Assembly (NCBI GenBank): GCA_021775715.1
Contig: JAJFHI010000427.1
Span: forward strand, 1 to 11,056
Direction: 5' to 3'
From: Hyphomicrobiaceae bacterium
GTDB taxonomy: Bacteria; Pseudomonadota; Alphaproteobacteria; Rhizobiales; Hyphomicrobiaceae
DNA length: 11,056 bases
The translations under genes were made by a program, and so were the position numbers. How positions within the stretch are numbered: the stretch's first letter is position 1; each line of letters opens with the position of its first letter. The notes below the pieces were generated by a model. The model made no database searches, was not told where the DNA came from, and saw only the letters and a list, made by a program, of their open reading frames with translations. Positions 1 to 7,399 of this stretch are shown piece by piece.

Positions 1-24
1 ACCGATCTTGTGTTGGACCTGTGA
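1..24 (+). CDS. C-terminal tail of an upstream gene (partial)
   Basis: Frame 1 reads seven codons (TDLVLDL) and then TGA at 22-24. This stop overlaps the ATG at 24-26 in a TGATG arrangement typical of translationally coupled genes. Seven codons cannot identify a product or prove that the frame is coding; the overlap is the only support. If real, the cytochrome operon begins upstream of the window. Confidence 0.3.
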   Translation, partial: TDLVLDL

Positions 25-947
25 TGCCCGGTTTTATCATGAGCCATCGATTGGCCGCGATCCTTGCCGTGCTTGCACTGCCGCTAGCTTTTTTGACTTT
101 GACAGTACAATCGCGTGCCTTGATTGCGGGACAAAAGATCGTCGGACCGAATGTGTGCGCGGAGTGTCACAAGGATGAGGCCGAAGCCTGGAAGGGAACG
201 CATCATTTCAAGACATTTCGCGACATGCCGCGCAGCAAAGAAGCCCGCCAAATCGCCAAGAAACTCAGCATTAAACGCATCAAGGCCGAGCAGCTTTGTC
301 TTGGATGTCATTTTACGCAGGAGATCGTGCGAAACAAACCGCGTGTGACCGCAGGGATCTCGTGTGAGTCGTGCCACGGCGCCGGACGCGATTGGGAGAA
401 ACCGCACGCCGATTTCAGCGGCAAGAAAAGCAAAGAACAGGAAACAAAGGCCGAGGCCGCCAAGCGTTGGAAGGCCTCGGAGGCGCACGGGATGATACGC
501 CCGCAGGCGCTCTATAAGTTGGCAAAGAACTGCTACGGCTGCCACGTGGTGCCGAACGAAAAGCTCGTCAATATAGGCGGGCATGCAGCTGGCAGTCCGT
601 TCGAATTGCTATCGTGGTCGCAAGGTGAGGTGCGCCACAATCTTTGGTATTCCAAAGGCAAGAGCAACGCCGCGGCCGACGCGAAACGTAAGCGTATGAT
701 GTACGTTGTCGGCATCGCGGTCGAGATCGAAACCGCTCTACGTGCCATCGGTGTTGCGACCAAAAAGAAAGAGTATGCCATCCGCATGGCGCATCGTGCC
801 GACCAGGCTCGAAAAAAGATGGCGGCGATTGCAAAGGCGCTCGAAAATGTTCCAGAGGCCCGCCAGATCGTTAAGGTCAGTCACTCGGCCGGGCTCAAGC
901 TGAATAACAATAAAGCACTGAGAGCGGCCGCTGACAATATATCCTAG
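24..947 (+). CDS. exported tetraheme cytochrome c, cytochrome c554-like
   Basis: This is a periplasmic electron-transfer protein with four covalently bound c-type hemes. Counting from the ATG at 24, the CxxCH motifs start at residues 45 (CAECH), 92 (CLGCH), 114 (CESCH) and 170 (CYGCH). The segment GGHAAGSPFELLSWSQGE near residues 187-204 has the GH..GS.FEL..W..GE pattern I associate with cytochrome c554-type multiheme proteins. A positively charged N-terminus and a hydrophobic stretch (about residues 10-28) form a Sec signal peptide, consistent with heme attachment in the periplasm. The C-terminal third lacks hemes, is Lys/Arg/Ala-rich and probably helical. Possible starts are GTG 21, ATG 24 and ATG 39. 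I prefer 24 because it overlaps an upstream stop as TGATG, but 39 gives a cleaner signal peptide. The cytochrome b and decaheme genes that follow suggest a redox partner role. Heme count is certain; substrate is unknown, and nothing proves a hydroxylamine pathway. Confidence 0.87.
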   Translation: MPGFIMSHRLAAILAVLALPLAFLTLTVQSRALIAGQKIVGPNVCAECHKDEAEAWKGTHHFKTFRDMPRSKEARQIAKKLSIKRIKAEQLCLGCHFTQEIVRNKPRVTAGISCESCHGAGRDWEKPHADFSGKKSKEQETKAEAAKRWKASEAHGMIRPQALYKLAKNCYGCHVVPNEKLVNIGGHAAGSPFELLSWSQGEVRHNLWYSKGKSNAAADAKRKRMMYVVGIAVEIETALRAIGVATKKKEYAIRMAHRADQARKKMAAIAKALENVPEARQIVKVSHSAGLKLNNNKALRAAADNIS

Positions 948-1089
948 GATACGAGACGCTTGGTGGCGCGTTACGACGGCAGTACATTTGCTGCGGTCGA
1001 CAACCTTCTTCCAAGCGCAAAAAAATATCGGGGGAAGTCAGTGAAGTAGAGGCAACTAACAGGAGACCAAACCTAAGCATGAGAAGATA
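948..1089. other. intergenic region between the tetraheme and cytochrome b genes
   Basis: No convincing gene, terminator or RNA is seen. An AGGAG at 1061-1065 precedes a three-codon frame (ATG at 1079, Met-Arg-Arg-stop) whose TAA at 1088-1090 overlaps the cytochrome b ATG at 1090. This could be a coupling mini-cistron or simply the ribosome entry site for the cytochrome b gene. Confidence 0.4.
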
Positions 1090-1899
1090 ATGCGAACCGT
1101 ATTTCGAAATATAATGATTGTCCTGCTGGCTTTTGCAGGTGTTTATTGGCTGACGCGCCAGTATGAGGCCGCGCTCGGCGATCCGCTATTCTTCGACGGC
1201 TGGGTGCTGCTCGCCGCAATGGGCCTGCAGCTGTTACTTCATGTCAAGAAACGTAATCCGGGTTGGCTGTTGGGACCTGCCACGACCTGGCGGCAAATGC
1301 ACATCAGTTGCGGTTACTTCGTCGTTCTCGTCTTTGCCGCTCACACCGATATGTCGTTGCCTGATACGGTTTTTGAAGCCGCTCTGTGGAGTTTGTTTGT
1401 CATCGTGGTCTTGAGCGGATTGGTTGGTACGTATCTCTTAAGTGCTATTCCCAACCGTCTGGAACATCATGGTGAGCGATTGCGGTTTGAAACAATGCCG
1501 GCGGTCCGCTTTGAACTCGAACGGCGCGCCTCCGGCCTCGCGTTGACCTTAGTGTCGGACGCCACCTCGCTCGCGATCTCAGATCTTTACGCGAACACCT
1601 TGCACGAGTTTTTCAGTGCGCCGAGAAATATTTCAGCACACTTGAGTAGCTCGCGCCGCCCATTGAAGCGGCTCGTGTTCGCGATCGACAGCGTTGAGGC
1701 AGAGTTGGGTCAAAGCGGAGAGACAAAGCTCGGCGAGATCCGAGACCTGGTCGAAGCAAAGGATAGGCTTGATTTTCAATACGCACATGAATGCGCTTTG
1801 CGCGCGTGGCTGTTTGTGCATGTACCAGCGACATACGCTCTTATCGTTTTGACGGTCCTGCATGTTGCTGTCGTTTATGCTTATCGTTCGGGAGTGTGA
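1090..1899 (+). CDS. diheme b-type membrane cytochrome (five helices)
   Basis: This 269-residue integral membrane protein probably passes electrons across the cytoplasmic membrane through two b hemes. Hydrophobic segments lie near residues 5-22, 37-51, 71-86, 97-117 and 240-264. His71 and His85 sit 14 residues apart in helix 3, and His244 and His258 sit 14 apart in helix 5. These two H-x13-H pairs are the arrangement expected for two stacked bis-His hemes between two helices, as in several cytochrome b families. A soluble section of about 120 residues (118-236) separates helices 4 and 5. By the positive-inside rule (KKR at 53-55 inside) this section would be cytoplasmic. The N-terminus is short and basic. 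The gene lies between two multiheme c-type cytochromes and ends only a few bases before the preferred decaheme start, which supports a shared complex. I do not recognise a named subfamily; quinol oxidation or quinone reduction is inference. Confidence 0.75.
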   Translation: MRTVFRNIMIVLLAFAGVYWLTRQYEAALGDPLFFDGWVLLAAMGLQLLLHVKKRNPGWLLGPATTWRQMHISCGYFVVLVFAAHTDMSLPDTVFEAALWSLFVIVVLSGLVGTYLLSAIPNRLEHHGERLRFETMPAVRFELERRASGLALTLVSDATSLAISDLYANTLHEFFSAPRNISAHLSSSRRPLKRLVFAIDSVEAELGQSGETKLGEIRDLVEAKDRLDFQYAHECALRAWLFVHVPATYALIVLTVLHVAVVYAYRSGV

Positions 1900-1906
1900 T
1901 CGTTTG
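1890..1906 (+). promoter_or_regulatory. Shine-Dalgarno and TTG start deciding the decaheme N-terminus
   Basis: GGGAG at 1890-1894 lies 9 bases before an in-frame TTG at 1904, and the cytochrome b stop (TGA 1897-1899) falls between them. The in-frame ATGs at 1862 and 1877 lie inside the cytochrome b gene with no clear ribosome site, and ATG 2063 also lacks one. Confidence 0.5.
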
Positions 1907-4159
1907 CGAGTTGCACGAATTTTCAAACGTCGCAGTCCAACGGCCGATCCGGTTGAGCCGAATTGGATTTGCTTGCGCGTTGGCACCGATGCGGCGTGCG
2001 ATGCCGGACCGAATGCGCGGGGCCGATGTCATGCTGCAGACGGTTGCGCGCCAACACGCACGATGCGCGCCAAACAACAAGTCTTGGCAAACTGGGTCGC
2101 GGTCTTCGTGATCGGGATTGTCTTGATGACAATCACCTATGCTGCCAACACGAAACTGTTGTTACCGGGAGAAATATCAACCGCCCACAGCTCAATCGGC
2201 GATTGCGCCGGCTGTCATGCCAACGTTGACAAGGGGCAGTTTGGTTGGCTGCATTCCCTGGCCCAATACGCTAACCCCGAAAAAGACGCCAAGGCATGTC
2301 TCACCTGTCACAGGATGGGCGCGACGGCGACGGCACCCCACGGTGTTGCTCCGGACGAGTTGCGAAAGATTGCTGAACGTCAGCAGTCAACACGTAATGG
2401 GACCGCGACTTCGGTGACAGCGCAAATTGGTAATATCGTGTTCGCCGACGCCGGTAGCGCTGATAGCAAAGTCTACTGTGCGACCTGTCATAAGGAGCAC
2501 CGCGACGGTGGAGCCAAGCTCACAAACATGCCCGATAGTCGATGCCATACGTGTCACACAGAAAAATTTGAAAATTTTGAGAAAGATCATCCAGAGTTCT
2601 CCGATTATCCGTTCAATCGCCGTACGAGGGTGAAGTTCGATCACGCGGCACACTTCGCCGAGCACTTTGTCGAGACAAGGAAAAAGAAACCGAATTTGAA
2701 GGCGATACCAGGCGCCTGTGCCGACTGCCACACGTCCTCGAAAGACAGGCGGCAGATGAGTGTCAAACCGTTTGCTACCACGTGTGCTGCGTGCCATCTG
2801 CCACAGATCGTTGGGGCAGAGCGCGCGACAGGGCCGAAGGGGATTGCATTGATTGCATTGCCTGGCCTCGACGTTGAAACGCTGAAGGAGAAGGGCGCCA
2901 AAATCGGGGAATGGCCTGAACAGTCTGAGGCCGAATTGGTGCCGCTGATGAGGCTTTTGCTAGGACGTGACAAGGAACGTCGTCGGCTGCTAGGCGCTAT
3001 CGATAAACTCGATTTATTGGATTTGACCACCGCCACAGATGTACAGATTGGTGATGTCGAGAGCTTTGTCTGGGAGGTGAAAGGCTTGATGTATGCGCTC
3101 GCAACGTCGAAAGCCTCCGACGTAATGAAGCGTATAGGTGCTGCCACTGGTGTTAGTCTGGACCAGAAGTTGATGGCGAAGCTTATCGCGACGATGCCTC
3201 GCGATGTCCTTTTAGGTGCGCAACGCGAATGGCTGCCAGGTTTAATGGCAGAAATGAAAAACCGTGGTCCAGTGGAGTGGATCCCAACAATCAAACGGAG
3301 TGCAGCAGGTGTTACGGAAACGTTTGAGAGGCAAGTCGAACAACCGCAGCAGAAAATCGCGCAACAACAAGACAAGCCAGAGCGGCTTCAGAGTGATCCA
3401 AAGTATGGACGTTGGCGCGTTAATGACTTCGGTGAACTTGTGCAGGAGGGTGACACGTCAAACGTAGCACCACTGCCAGCTGAAGAGGGTAAAGAGACCG
3501 CCGCGCCGGCTGAGGCTGGTTCGGATGATGTGTCCGATGATGGCCGATCCAAGGAAGCCGAGCCGGAACCTGCCGCAGAGCCAGAACTTTCTGGTTTTGC
3601 TATTGATGCCGAGGGTTGGGCGGAGTTCGGTGGTTGGTATCGCAAGGATTTTGCCGTTCTATACAAGCCAACCGGACACGCCGACCCGTTTATGAAAGCC
3701 TGGCTGGATTTCTCAGGTCACCTCTATTCCAACAAGAAAAGCAATGTCTCCGCACCGGTCTTCAATCTTCTGACTCACAAAGATGCGCAGGGCCAATGTA
3801 CAAAGTGTCATAGCGTCGAGGGCGGCGGGTTGGGCAACCGGAAAGTGCAATGGGGACCATCATCGGTTGCTGACAAGAACGGGCGATTTACAAACTTCGT
3901 GCATGAACCGCACTTCCGATTGCTTGACGACCGTGGCTGTCTGACATGCCACGAAATGGATACGCCGAAGGAATTTGAGAAATCATATCAAACGCTCAAT
4001 CCGGCACGGTCCGCGGCGAATTTCAAACCCGTCGAAAAAAAATTGTGTGCGACATGTCATAAAAAAGATGAGGCGCGACAGGATTGCCAGCTCTGTCACA
4101 GCTATCACGTCACGCCGTTAACCACGCCGATTACGTCGACAAAGCTACCGCGCAAATAG
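1904..4159 (+). CDS. membrane-anchored decaheme cytochrome c
   Basis: This large periplasmic electron carrier is held by one N-terminal helix. Numbering from TTG 1904 (751 residues), CxxCH motifs start at 101, 132, 192, 214, 272, 294, 632, 679, 715 and 728, giving ten c-type hemes in clusters of six and four. A transmembrane helix or uncleaved signal spans about 60-79. Before it lies a segment with Cys23, Cys32, Cys42-His43 and Cys48 that would stay in the cytoplasm. Between heme clusters is a heme-free stretch of about 330 residues: a helical region (about 325-450), a Gln-rich part near 478-498, an acidic Pro/Ala/Glu linker (about 525-565), and a distinctive block at 577-607 beginning GGWYRKDF and containing PTGHADPFMKAW. 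No CxxCK or other catalytic heme motif was found. The start is uncertain: ATG 1862 or 1877 would overlap the cytochrome b gene, and ATG 2063 would drop the Cys segment. The gene directly follows cytochrome b, its likely electron partner. Heme count is firm; the function is not known. Confidence 0.88.
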   Translation: MRVARIFKRRSPTADPVEPNWICLRVGTDAACDAGPNARGRCHAADGCAPTRTMRAKQQVLANWVAVFVIGIVLMTITYAANTKLLLPGEISTAHSSIGDCAGCHANVDKGQFGWLHSLAQYANPEKDAKACLTCHRMGATATAPHGVAPDELRKIAERQQSTRNGTATSVTAQIGNIVFADAGSADSKVYCATCHKEHRDGGAKLTNMPDSRCHTCHTEKFENFEKDHPEFSDYPFNRRTRVKFDHAAHFAEHFVETRKKKPNLKAIPGACADCHTSSKDRRQMSVKPFATTCAACHLPQIVGAERATGPKGIALIALPGLDVETLKEKGAKIGEWPEQSEAELVPLMRLLLGRDKERRRLLGAIDKLDLLDLTTATDVQIGDVESFVWEVKGLMYALATSKASDVMKRIGAATGVSLDQKLMAKLIATMPRDVLLGAQREWLPGLMAEMKNRGPVEWIPTIKRSAAGVTETFERQVEQPQQKIAQQQDKPERLQSDPKYGRWRVNDFGELVQEGDTSNVAPLPAEEGKETAAPAEAGSDDVSDDGRSKEAEPEPAAEPELSGFAIDAEGWAEFGGWYRKDFAVLYKPTGHADPFMKAWLDFSGHLYSNKKSNVSAPVFNLLTHKDAQGQCTKCHSVEGGGLGNRKVQWGPSSVADKNGRFTNFVHEPHFRLLDDRGCLTCHEMDTPKEFEKSYQTLNPARSAANFKPVEKKLCATCHKKDEARQDCQLCHSYHVTPLTTPITSTKLPRK

Positions 4160-4447
4160 CGCCAAGCTTGTTCCGATCGGCGGTTGCAACAATCGCAATG
4201 TCGTAAACGGTGTGAAATAACAGTAATTATGACCGAGGTGACCGCGAGAACGGCGCGCAACACCGGTATCACGCCGCACGATCAAGGATGCGCATTGAAG
4301 CGCACGCTTGGACTCCTGGCTTGACGCGCCAACAGGATCTGCCCCGTCAATGATTGATTGACGCAGATTACACAGGTAGCGTCGTTTGCGTACGGCGCGC
4401 GCTGGATGGGGTGCCGCATGCGGTTGAATTAATTTGGGGGGCGAAGG
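4160..4447. other. intergenic region after the decaheme gene
   Basis: This 288-base stretch separates the decaheme gene from the small membrane protein. I find no convincing gene and no GC-rich hairpin followed by a T-run after the decaheme stop. TTGACG hexamers occur at 4321 and 4358, but neither has a good -10 hexamer at the right spacing. A short inverted repeat, GTCAAT / ATTGAC with a 5-base spacer, lies at 4346-4362 and could be an operator, though six-base arms are common by chance. A promoter for the 4448 gene is likely here but cannot be placed. Confidence 0.4.
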
Positions 4448-4858
4448 ATGTCGGAAGCAGAAATCCTAGTGGCGTGGGGCGGCCTGACCGGGCTCGTTAT
4501 ATCGGTTGTCTCTGTCAGCTTCGGCATGATCTCAGCCTACATTGTAGGACTTTGGCTGTTCATCAGGCAGGCGCCGATTGCGTTGCGCACGATTGCATTT
4601 TTGCTTCTGTCGTGCGGCTTGGCGTTTATGGGAGTTCTAGCGCTGGGGCTGCACGTGTTGTTTCTCGGGACCGACCGAGCGTGGAACAACCTTGAGAAAA
4701 CCGAAACGAACATCCAAGTGTTCTTCGGCGAACGGCCGGACTATCTGCTTGGGCTGTCTGTATATGAGGTCGGCGCTGCGTTGGGTGTCGTCGCGTTTGG
4801 CGCGATCTATCTGGCGCTCGCCTACGTTACATTCCTCTATCGTTGGCCGCAGGATTGA
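4448..4858 (+). CDS. small three-helix membrane protein, function unknown
   Basis: I do not recognise this 136-residue protein. It has three hydrophobic segments near residues 8-38, 44-73 and 105-131, with a polar connection (about 75-104) rich in charged residues between the second and third. The first segment is long enough to include a kink or re-entrant part. A single His (His69) lies within the second helix, and there are no heme c motifs or recognisable catalytic motifs. The ATG at 4448 follows a purine-rich stretch (GGGGGG at 4436-4441, then GAAGG ending at 4447), which serves as a ribosome site and fixes the start. It is on the same strand as the cytochrome genes but 288 bases downstream, so it is probably a separate unit. 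It converges with the aldo/keto reductase gene, with only 16 bases between the two stop codons. A role as a respiratory accessory protein is possible but unsupported. Confidence 0.7.
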   Translation: MSEAEILVAWGGLTGLVISVVSVSFGMISAYIVGLWLFIRQAPIALRTIAFLLLSCGLAFMGVLALGLHVLFLGTDRAWNNLEKTETNIQVFFGERPDYLLGLSVYEVGAALGVVAFGAIYLALAYVTFLYRWPQD

Positions 4859-4874
4859 ATTCGCGACGTAACCG

Positions 4875-5918
4875 CTAAAACGGCAACGGGTATTCGCGAT
4901 GAACTTCGTGAATGCTTTGCATGACATCTTTACTGAGAACAAGGTCTTTGGCGTCGATGTTGGTCGCGAGTTGCTCTTGCGTGGTGGCGCCGATGATCAC
5001 GGATGACATGAACGGCCGCGTCAGGCAAAATGCTAACGACATCTGCGACAGGTCGAGATTGTTTGCGGCGGCAATTGCGGCATATTTCTCAACAATGGAC
5101 GCGGAATGGTCGGAGTAACGGCCATGCAGGGTGTCGTTCGCAACATCGCGCCGTGACCCTTTTGGAACCGATCCGTCAATGTATTTGCCGCTGAGCATTC
5201 CGGCGGCCAGGGGCGAGTAGGCAAGCAGCCCTACGGTTTCGTTGTGGGAAAGTTCCGCCAGATCGGTGTCAAAGATGCGTTGCATCAGACTGTATTCGTT
5301 CTGAATCGACGCCATACGGGGCAGGCCCTGGTTGCGTGAAATTTCAAGGAATTGCATCGTTCCCCAGCACGTCTCATTCGACAGGCCGATGTGGCGTATT
5401 TTGCCTTGGTTGATCAAGTCCTGCAGCTTTTCCAAAACTTCGTGCACGTGATCCTGGGTGCGTTCGACGTCTTGTTTCGTCGGTTCGTAGCCCCAATACT
5501 GGCGGAAGTGATACGAGCCGCGGTTCGGCCAATGCAGCTGGTAAAGGTCGATACAGTCGGTCTGCAAGCGCTTCAAACTTGCCTCGATGGCAATGTCGAT
5601 TCCTTCAGGTGAAATGTCTGCGCCGTTGCGGATCCATTTATTACCGCGGCCTGAGATTTTGGTTGCAAGTATGATGTCGTCGCGCCGACCGCTTTTCGCC
5701 AACCACGTTCCAAGAAACGCTTCGGTGTCGCCCTGCGTTTCGGCGGACAAGGGTGTTGTTGGATATAGTTCGGCGGTATCGATGAAGTTCACACCTTGGT
5801 CGAGCGCGTAGTCGATTTGGGCATGTGCTTCGGCTTCGCTGTTTTGGCTGCCCCAAGTCATCGTGCCGAGACAAATTTCGCTGACGCTTAAATCAGTCAG
5901 CCCAAGTTTATTTTGCTT
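4875..5918 (-). CDS. Tas-like NADP(H)-dependent aldo/keto reductase
   Basis: This cytoplasmic reductase would interconvert an aldehyde or ketone and its alcohol using NADPH. The 347-residue product matches the length and many stretches of E. coli Tas: LGTMTWGSQNSEAEAHAQ at the N-terminus, the LKRLQTD..DLYQ.HWP block, GKIRHIGLSNET, and the final ATT.EQL..NI region. The aldo/keto reductase tetrad is complete: Asp48, Tyr53, Lys88 and His130. The start is probably GTG at 5918, preceded by AGGGGAG nine bases upstream. A longer reading from TTG at 5963 adds 15 residues outside the usual family N-terminus. It is the last gene of the minus-strand operon, 92 bases after the SDR gene. Its place suggests reduction of a carbonyl intermediate or product of that pathway. 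The family assignment is strong; substrate is unknown. No terminator is obvious in the 16 bases separating it from the convergent gene. Confidence 0.9.
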   Translation of the reverse strand, partial: KQNKLGLTDLSVSEICLGTMTWGSQNSEAEAHAQIDYALDQGVNFIDTAELYPTTPLSAETQGDTEAFLGTWLAKSGRRDDIILATKISGRGNKWIRNGADISPEGIDIAIEASLKRLQTDCIDLYQLHWPNRGSYHFRQYWGYEPTKQDVERTQDHVHEVLEKLQDLINQGKIRHIGLSNETCWGTMQFLEISRNQGLPRMASIQNEYSLMQRIFDTDLAELSHNETVGLLAYSPLAAGMLSGKYIDGSVPKGSRRDVANDTLHGRYSDHSASIVEKYAAIAAANNLDLSQMSLAFCLTRPFMSSVIIGATTQEQLATNIDAKDLVLSKDVMQSIHEVHREYPLPF

Positions 5919-6010
5919 CACCGGCGAACTCTCCCCTTGGCCAGTTGTGGCTCCGTCTTCCAAATTTCTTCGATTGTGTTTGTCATACTACAAAGACAAT
6001 AGCCGGTTCG

Positions 6011-6715
6011 TCACCACTTCTCGTGATGTGGTCGCACCTCGACCTCGAATGACCAGGCCGATGGGTCCTGATGCGCCACATGAAAAACTTCGTCGGCAAT
6101 TGCGGATGGTTTGCAGAAGAAGTCGTCGGGCTTATCGGGAAACATATCTGCCCGCGTCCATGGTGTATCGATTGCAGCATCTATGGTGAGATACGCCACG
6201 TGAACGCCTTTCGGGCCGAAATCACGAGCCATCGCCTGGGCTAGAATGCGTTGCGCGGCCTTGGTTGGTGCGAACATTGAAAAGTTTGGAACACCACGCC
6301 AGGCTGCTGTGTTGCCCGTCACCACAAGGGCTCCTTGGCCGGACGCGATCATGTCTGGGACCACAGCCTGTGCCAACACTATAAGCGCGGTTGCATTGAC
6401 ACGGAATTGCGCTTCAAATTTTCGAGGATCAGCTTCGAGTGGGGGTGCGAATGCGCCCATTACCGCGTTATGAATGGCGGCTTGTGGGGCACCGAGCTCC
6501 GACTTAACCTGGGCCATCGTCGTCTTGAAGTGTTCCAGATCACTGACATCACACACGTAGCCGCGCGCGCCCTCGATTTCACTTTCGAGGCGATCTAACC
6601 GATCCTTGGTGCGCGCCAACAGGGCCGTCCGGTATCCGCCGGCTGCAAACCGTCGTGCGATTGCTGCGCCCGTGCCATCTCCGGCACCCGTGATTAAGCA
6701 AACGGGCTGGCTCAT
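6011..6715 (-). CDS. short-chain dehydrogenase/reductase-fold protein lacking the catalytic Tyr
   Basis: This is a Rossmann-fold protein of the SDR superfamily, 234 residues, near the usual length. The nucleotide-binding motif TGAGDGTG (residues 9-16) starts the protein, and Arg35 after the second strand suggests NADP(H) preference. CDV at 55-57 would contact the adenine, and HNA at 82-84 corresponds to the NAG motif. The active site is atypical: where classical members have Tyr-x3-Lys, this one has Phe148-APT-Lys152. The position of the catalytic Ser, 13 residues before, is Asn135, followed by Thr136. The start is ATG 6715, with GGGAG seven bases upstream; a longer reading to 6769 would skip that site. 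It lies 54 bases after the GST gene and before the aldo/keto reductase. It may be a divergent reductase that uses other acid/base residues, or may bind a cofactor or substrate for another purpose. I recall SDR homologues with Phe at this site, so it is probably a subgroup trait, not damage. Confidence 0.85.
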   Translation of the reverse strand: MSQPVCLITGAGDGTGAAIARRFAAGGYRTALLARTKDRLDRLESEIEGARGYVCDVSDLEHFKTTMAQVKSELGAPQAAIHNAVMGAFAPPLEADPRKFEAQFRVNATALIVLAQAVVPDMIASGQGALVVTGNTAAWRGVPNFSMFAPTKAAQRILAQAMARDFGPKGVHVAYLTIDAAIDTPWTRADMFPDKPDDFFCKPSAIADEVFHVAHQDPSAWSFEVEVRPHHEKW

Positions 6716-6769
6716 TGTAGTCTCCCAAAAATTGTTAAGAATATTGCTCGTCGATAAAGAGCGCCGCAA

Positions 6770-7399
6770 TTATCCGGTCGGCGGCGTTGCCTCGGTTGCT
6801 TTAAAGCTCTCACGGCTTGCATGTTTGGCAATGTAGGCCGTTAGGTTCGGGAACTTTGCGAGAATGTCTTGGCCCCGTGGCAAACTCTGAAGAGCAGCCA
6901 GCATTGGGATGACATTGCAGTCGGCGTAGGTGAAGCTGTTGCCGACGAGATGGCTCGTCTGGGCCACGGATTTGTCCAACACTGCACAACATTCTTCGAT
7001 TGTTTTGAGTGATTCTGTGATCTTTTTTTGCAAAGACGCATCTTCTTTGTCACCAAACAGAGATGGCACGACAAACTCGCGCATGATGAAGCGATCAACC
7101 TTTGTATTGCAGTACGACACCCATTGTTCGACTTGGGCGGCAAGGATTGGATTGTCGGGTATCAACTTCGGGCCACCGAATACCTGGTCAATGTAGGTTG
7201 CAATGGCTTTACTCTCGAACAGCAGCGTATCACCGTGTCGGATGCACGGAACCAGTCCGGAGGGGTGGACGGCGTCGACTTCTGGAGTATGTGGCATAGC
7301 CGGAATGAGTGAATAGGCAACGCTCTTTTCTTCGCATACCATTCGAATGGCGCGGACGTAATTGCTGATAGGTGTGCCGATGATTTCTAGGTCAGACAT
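6770..7399 (-). CDS. glutathione S-transferase family protein (second GST of the operon)
   Basis: This 209-residue protein has the GST layout. A thioredoxin-like N-terminal domain (about 1-76) carries the conserved cis-Pro at 51 (LVPCI) and the Glu62-Ser63 pair that binds the glutamyl part of glutathione (FESKAIATYID). An all-helical C-terminal domain follows, with the family-typical F.YADC N-cap segment near residues 154-159. Candidate activating residues near the N-terminus are Ser12 and Tyr14 in TPISNYVR. The start is ATG 7399 with AGAGGA eight bases upstream. It sits between the BKACE gene (63-base gap) and the SDR gene (54-base gap). Possible roles are thiol-dependent cleavage, isomerisation (as maleylpyruvate-type GSTs do) or detoxification of an electrophilic intermediate. 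It is clearly different in sequence from the first GST of the operon, so the two are not a recent tandem duplication. Confidence 0.87.
   Translation of the reverse strand: MSDLEIIGTPISNYVRAIRMVCEEKSVAYSLIPAMPHTPEVDAVHPSGLVPCIRHGDTLLFESKAIATYIDQVFGGPKLIPDNPILAAQVEQWVSYCNTKVDRFIMREFVVPSLFGDKEDASLQKKITESLKTIEECCAVLDKSVAQTSHLVGNSFTYADCNVIPMLAALQSLPRGQDILAKFPNLTAYIAKHASRESFKATEATPPTG

Noticed and set aside
24..947. Assignment of the tetraheme protein to ammonia-oxidiser hydroxylamine metabolism
   Set aside because: Only the fold resembles cytochrome c554; no hydroxylamine oxidoreductase or cytochrome cM552 gene is in the window, and similar proteins occur in many other bacteria.
940..951. Perfect 12-base palindrome TATCCTAGGATA spanning the stop of the tetraheme gene
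   Set aside because: Palindromes of this size are expected a few times by chance in 11 kb; there is no loop, T-run or second copy to give it meaning.
2641..3375. 244-residue minus-strand frame inside the decaheme gene
   Set aside because: It is a Ser/Pro-rich antisense shadow of a gene with ten certain heme motifs; it has no family resemblance or ribosome site.
4346..4362. GTCAAT-N5-ATTGAC inverted repeat as an FNR/FixK-type operator
   Set aside because: The half-sites do not fit TTGAT-N4-ATCAA in sequence or spacing, and six-base arms are common by chance.
4354..4695. 113-residue plus-strand frame overlapping the small membrane protein gene
   Set aside because: It overlaps the 4448-4858 gene in another frame, lacks a ribosome site, and its Cys/His/Arg-rich composition is typical of an out-of-frame reading.
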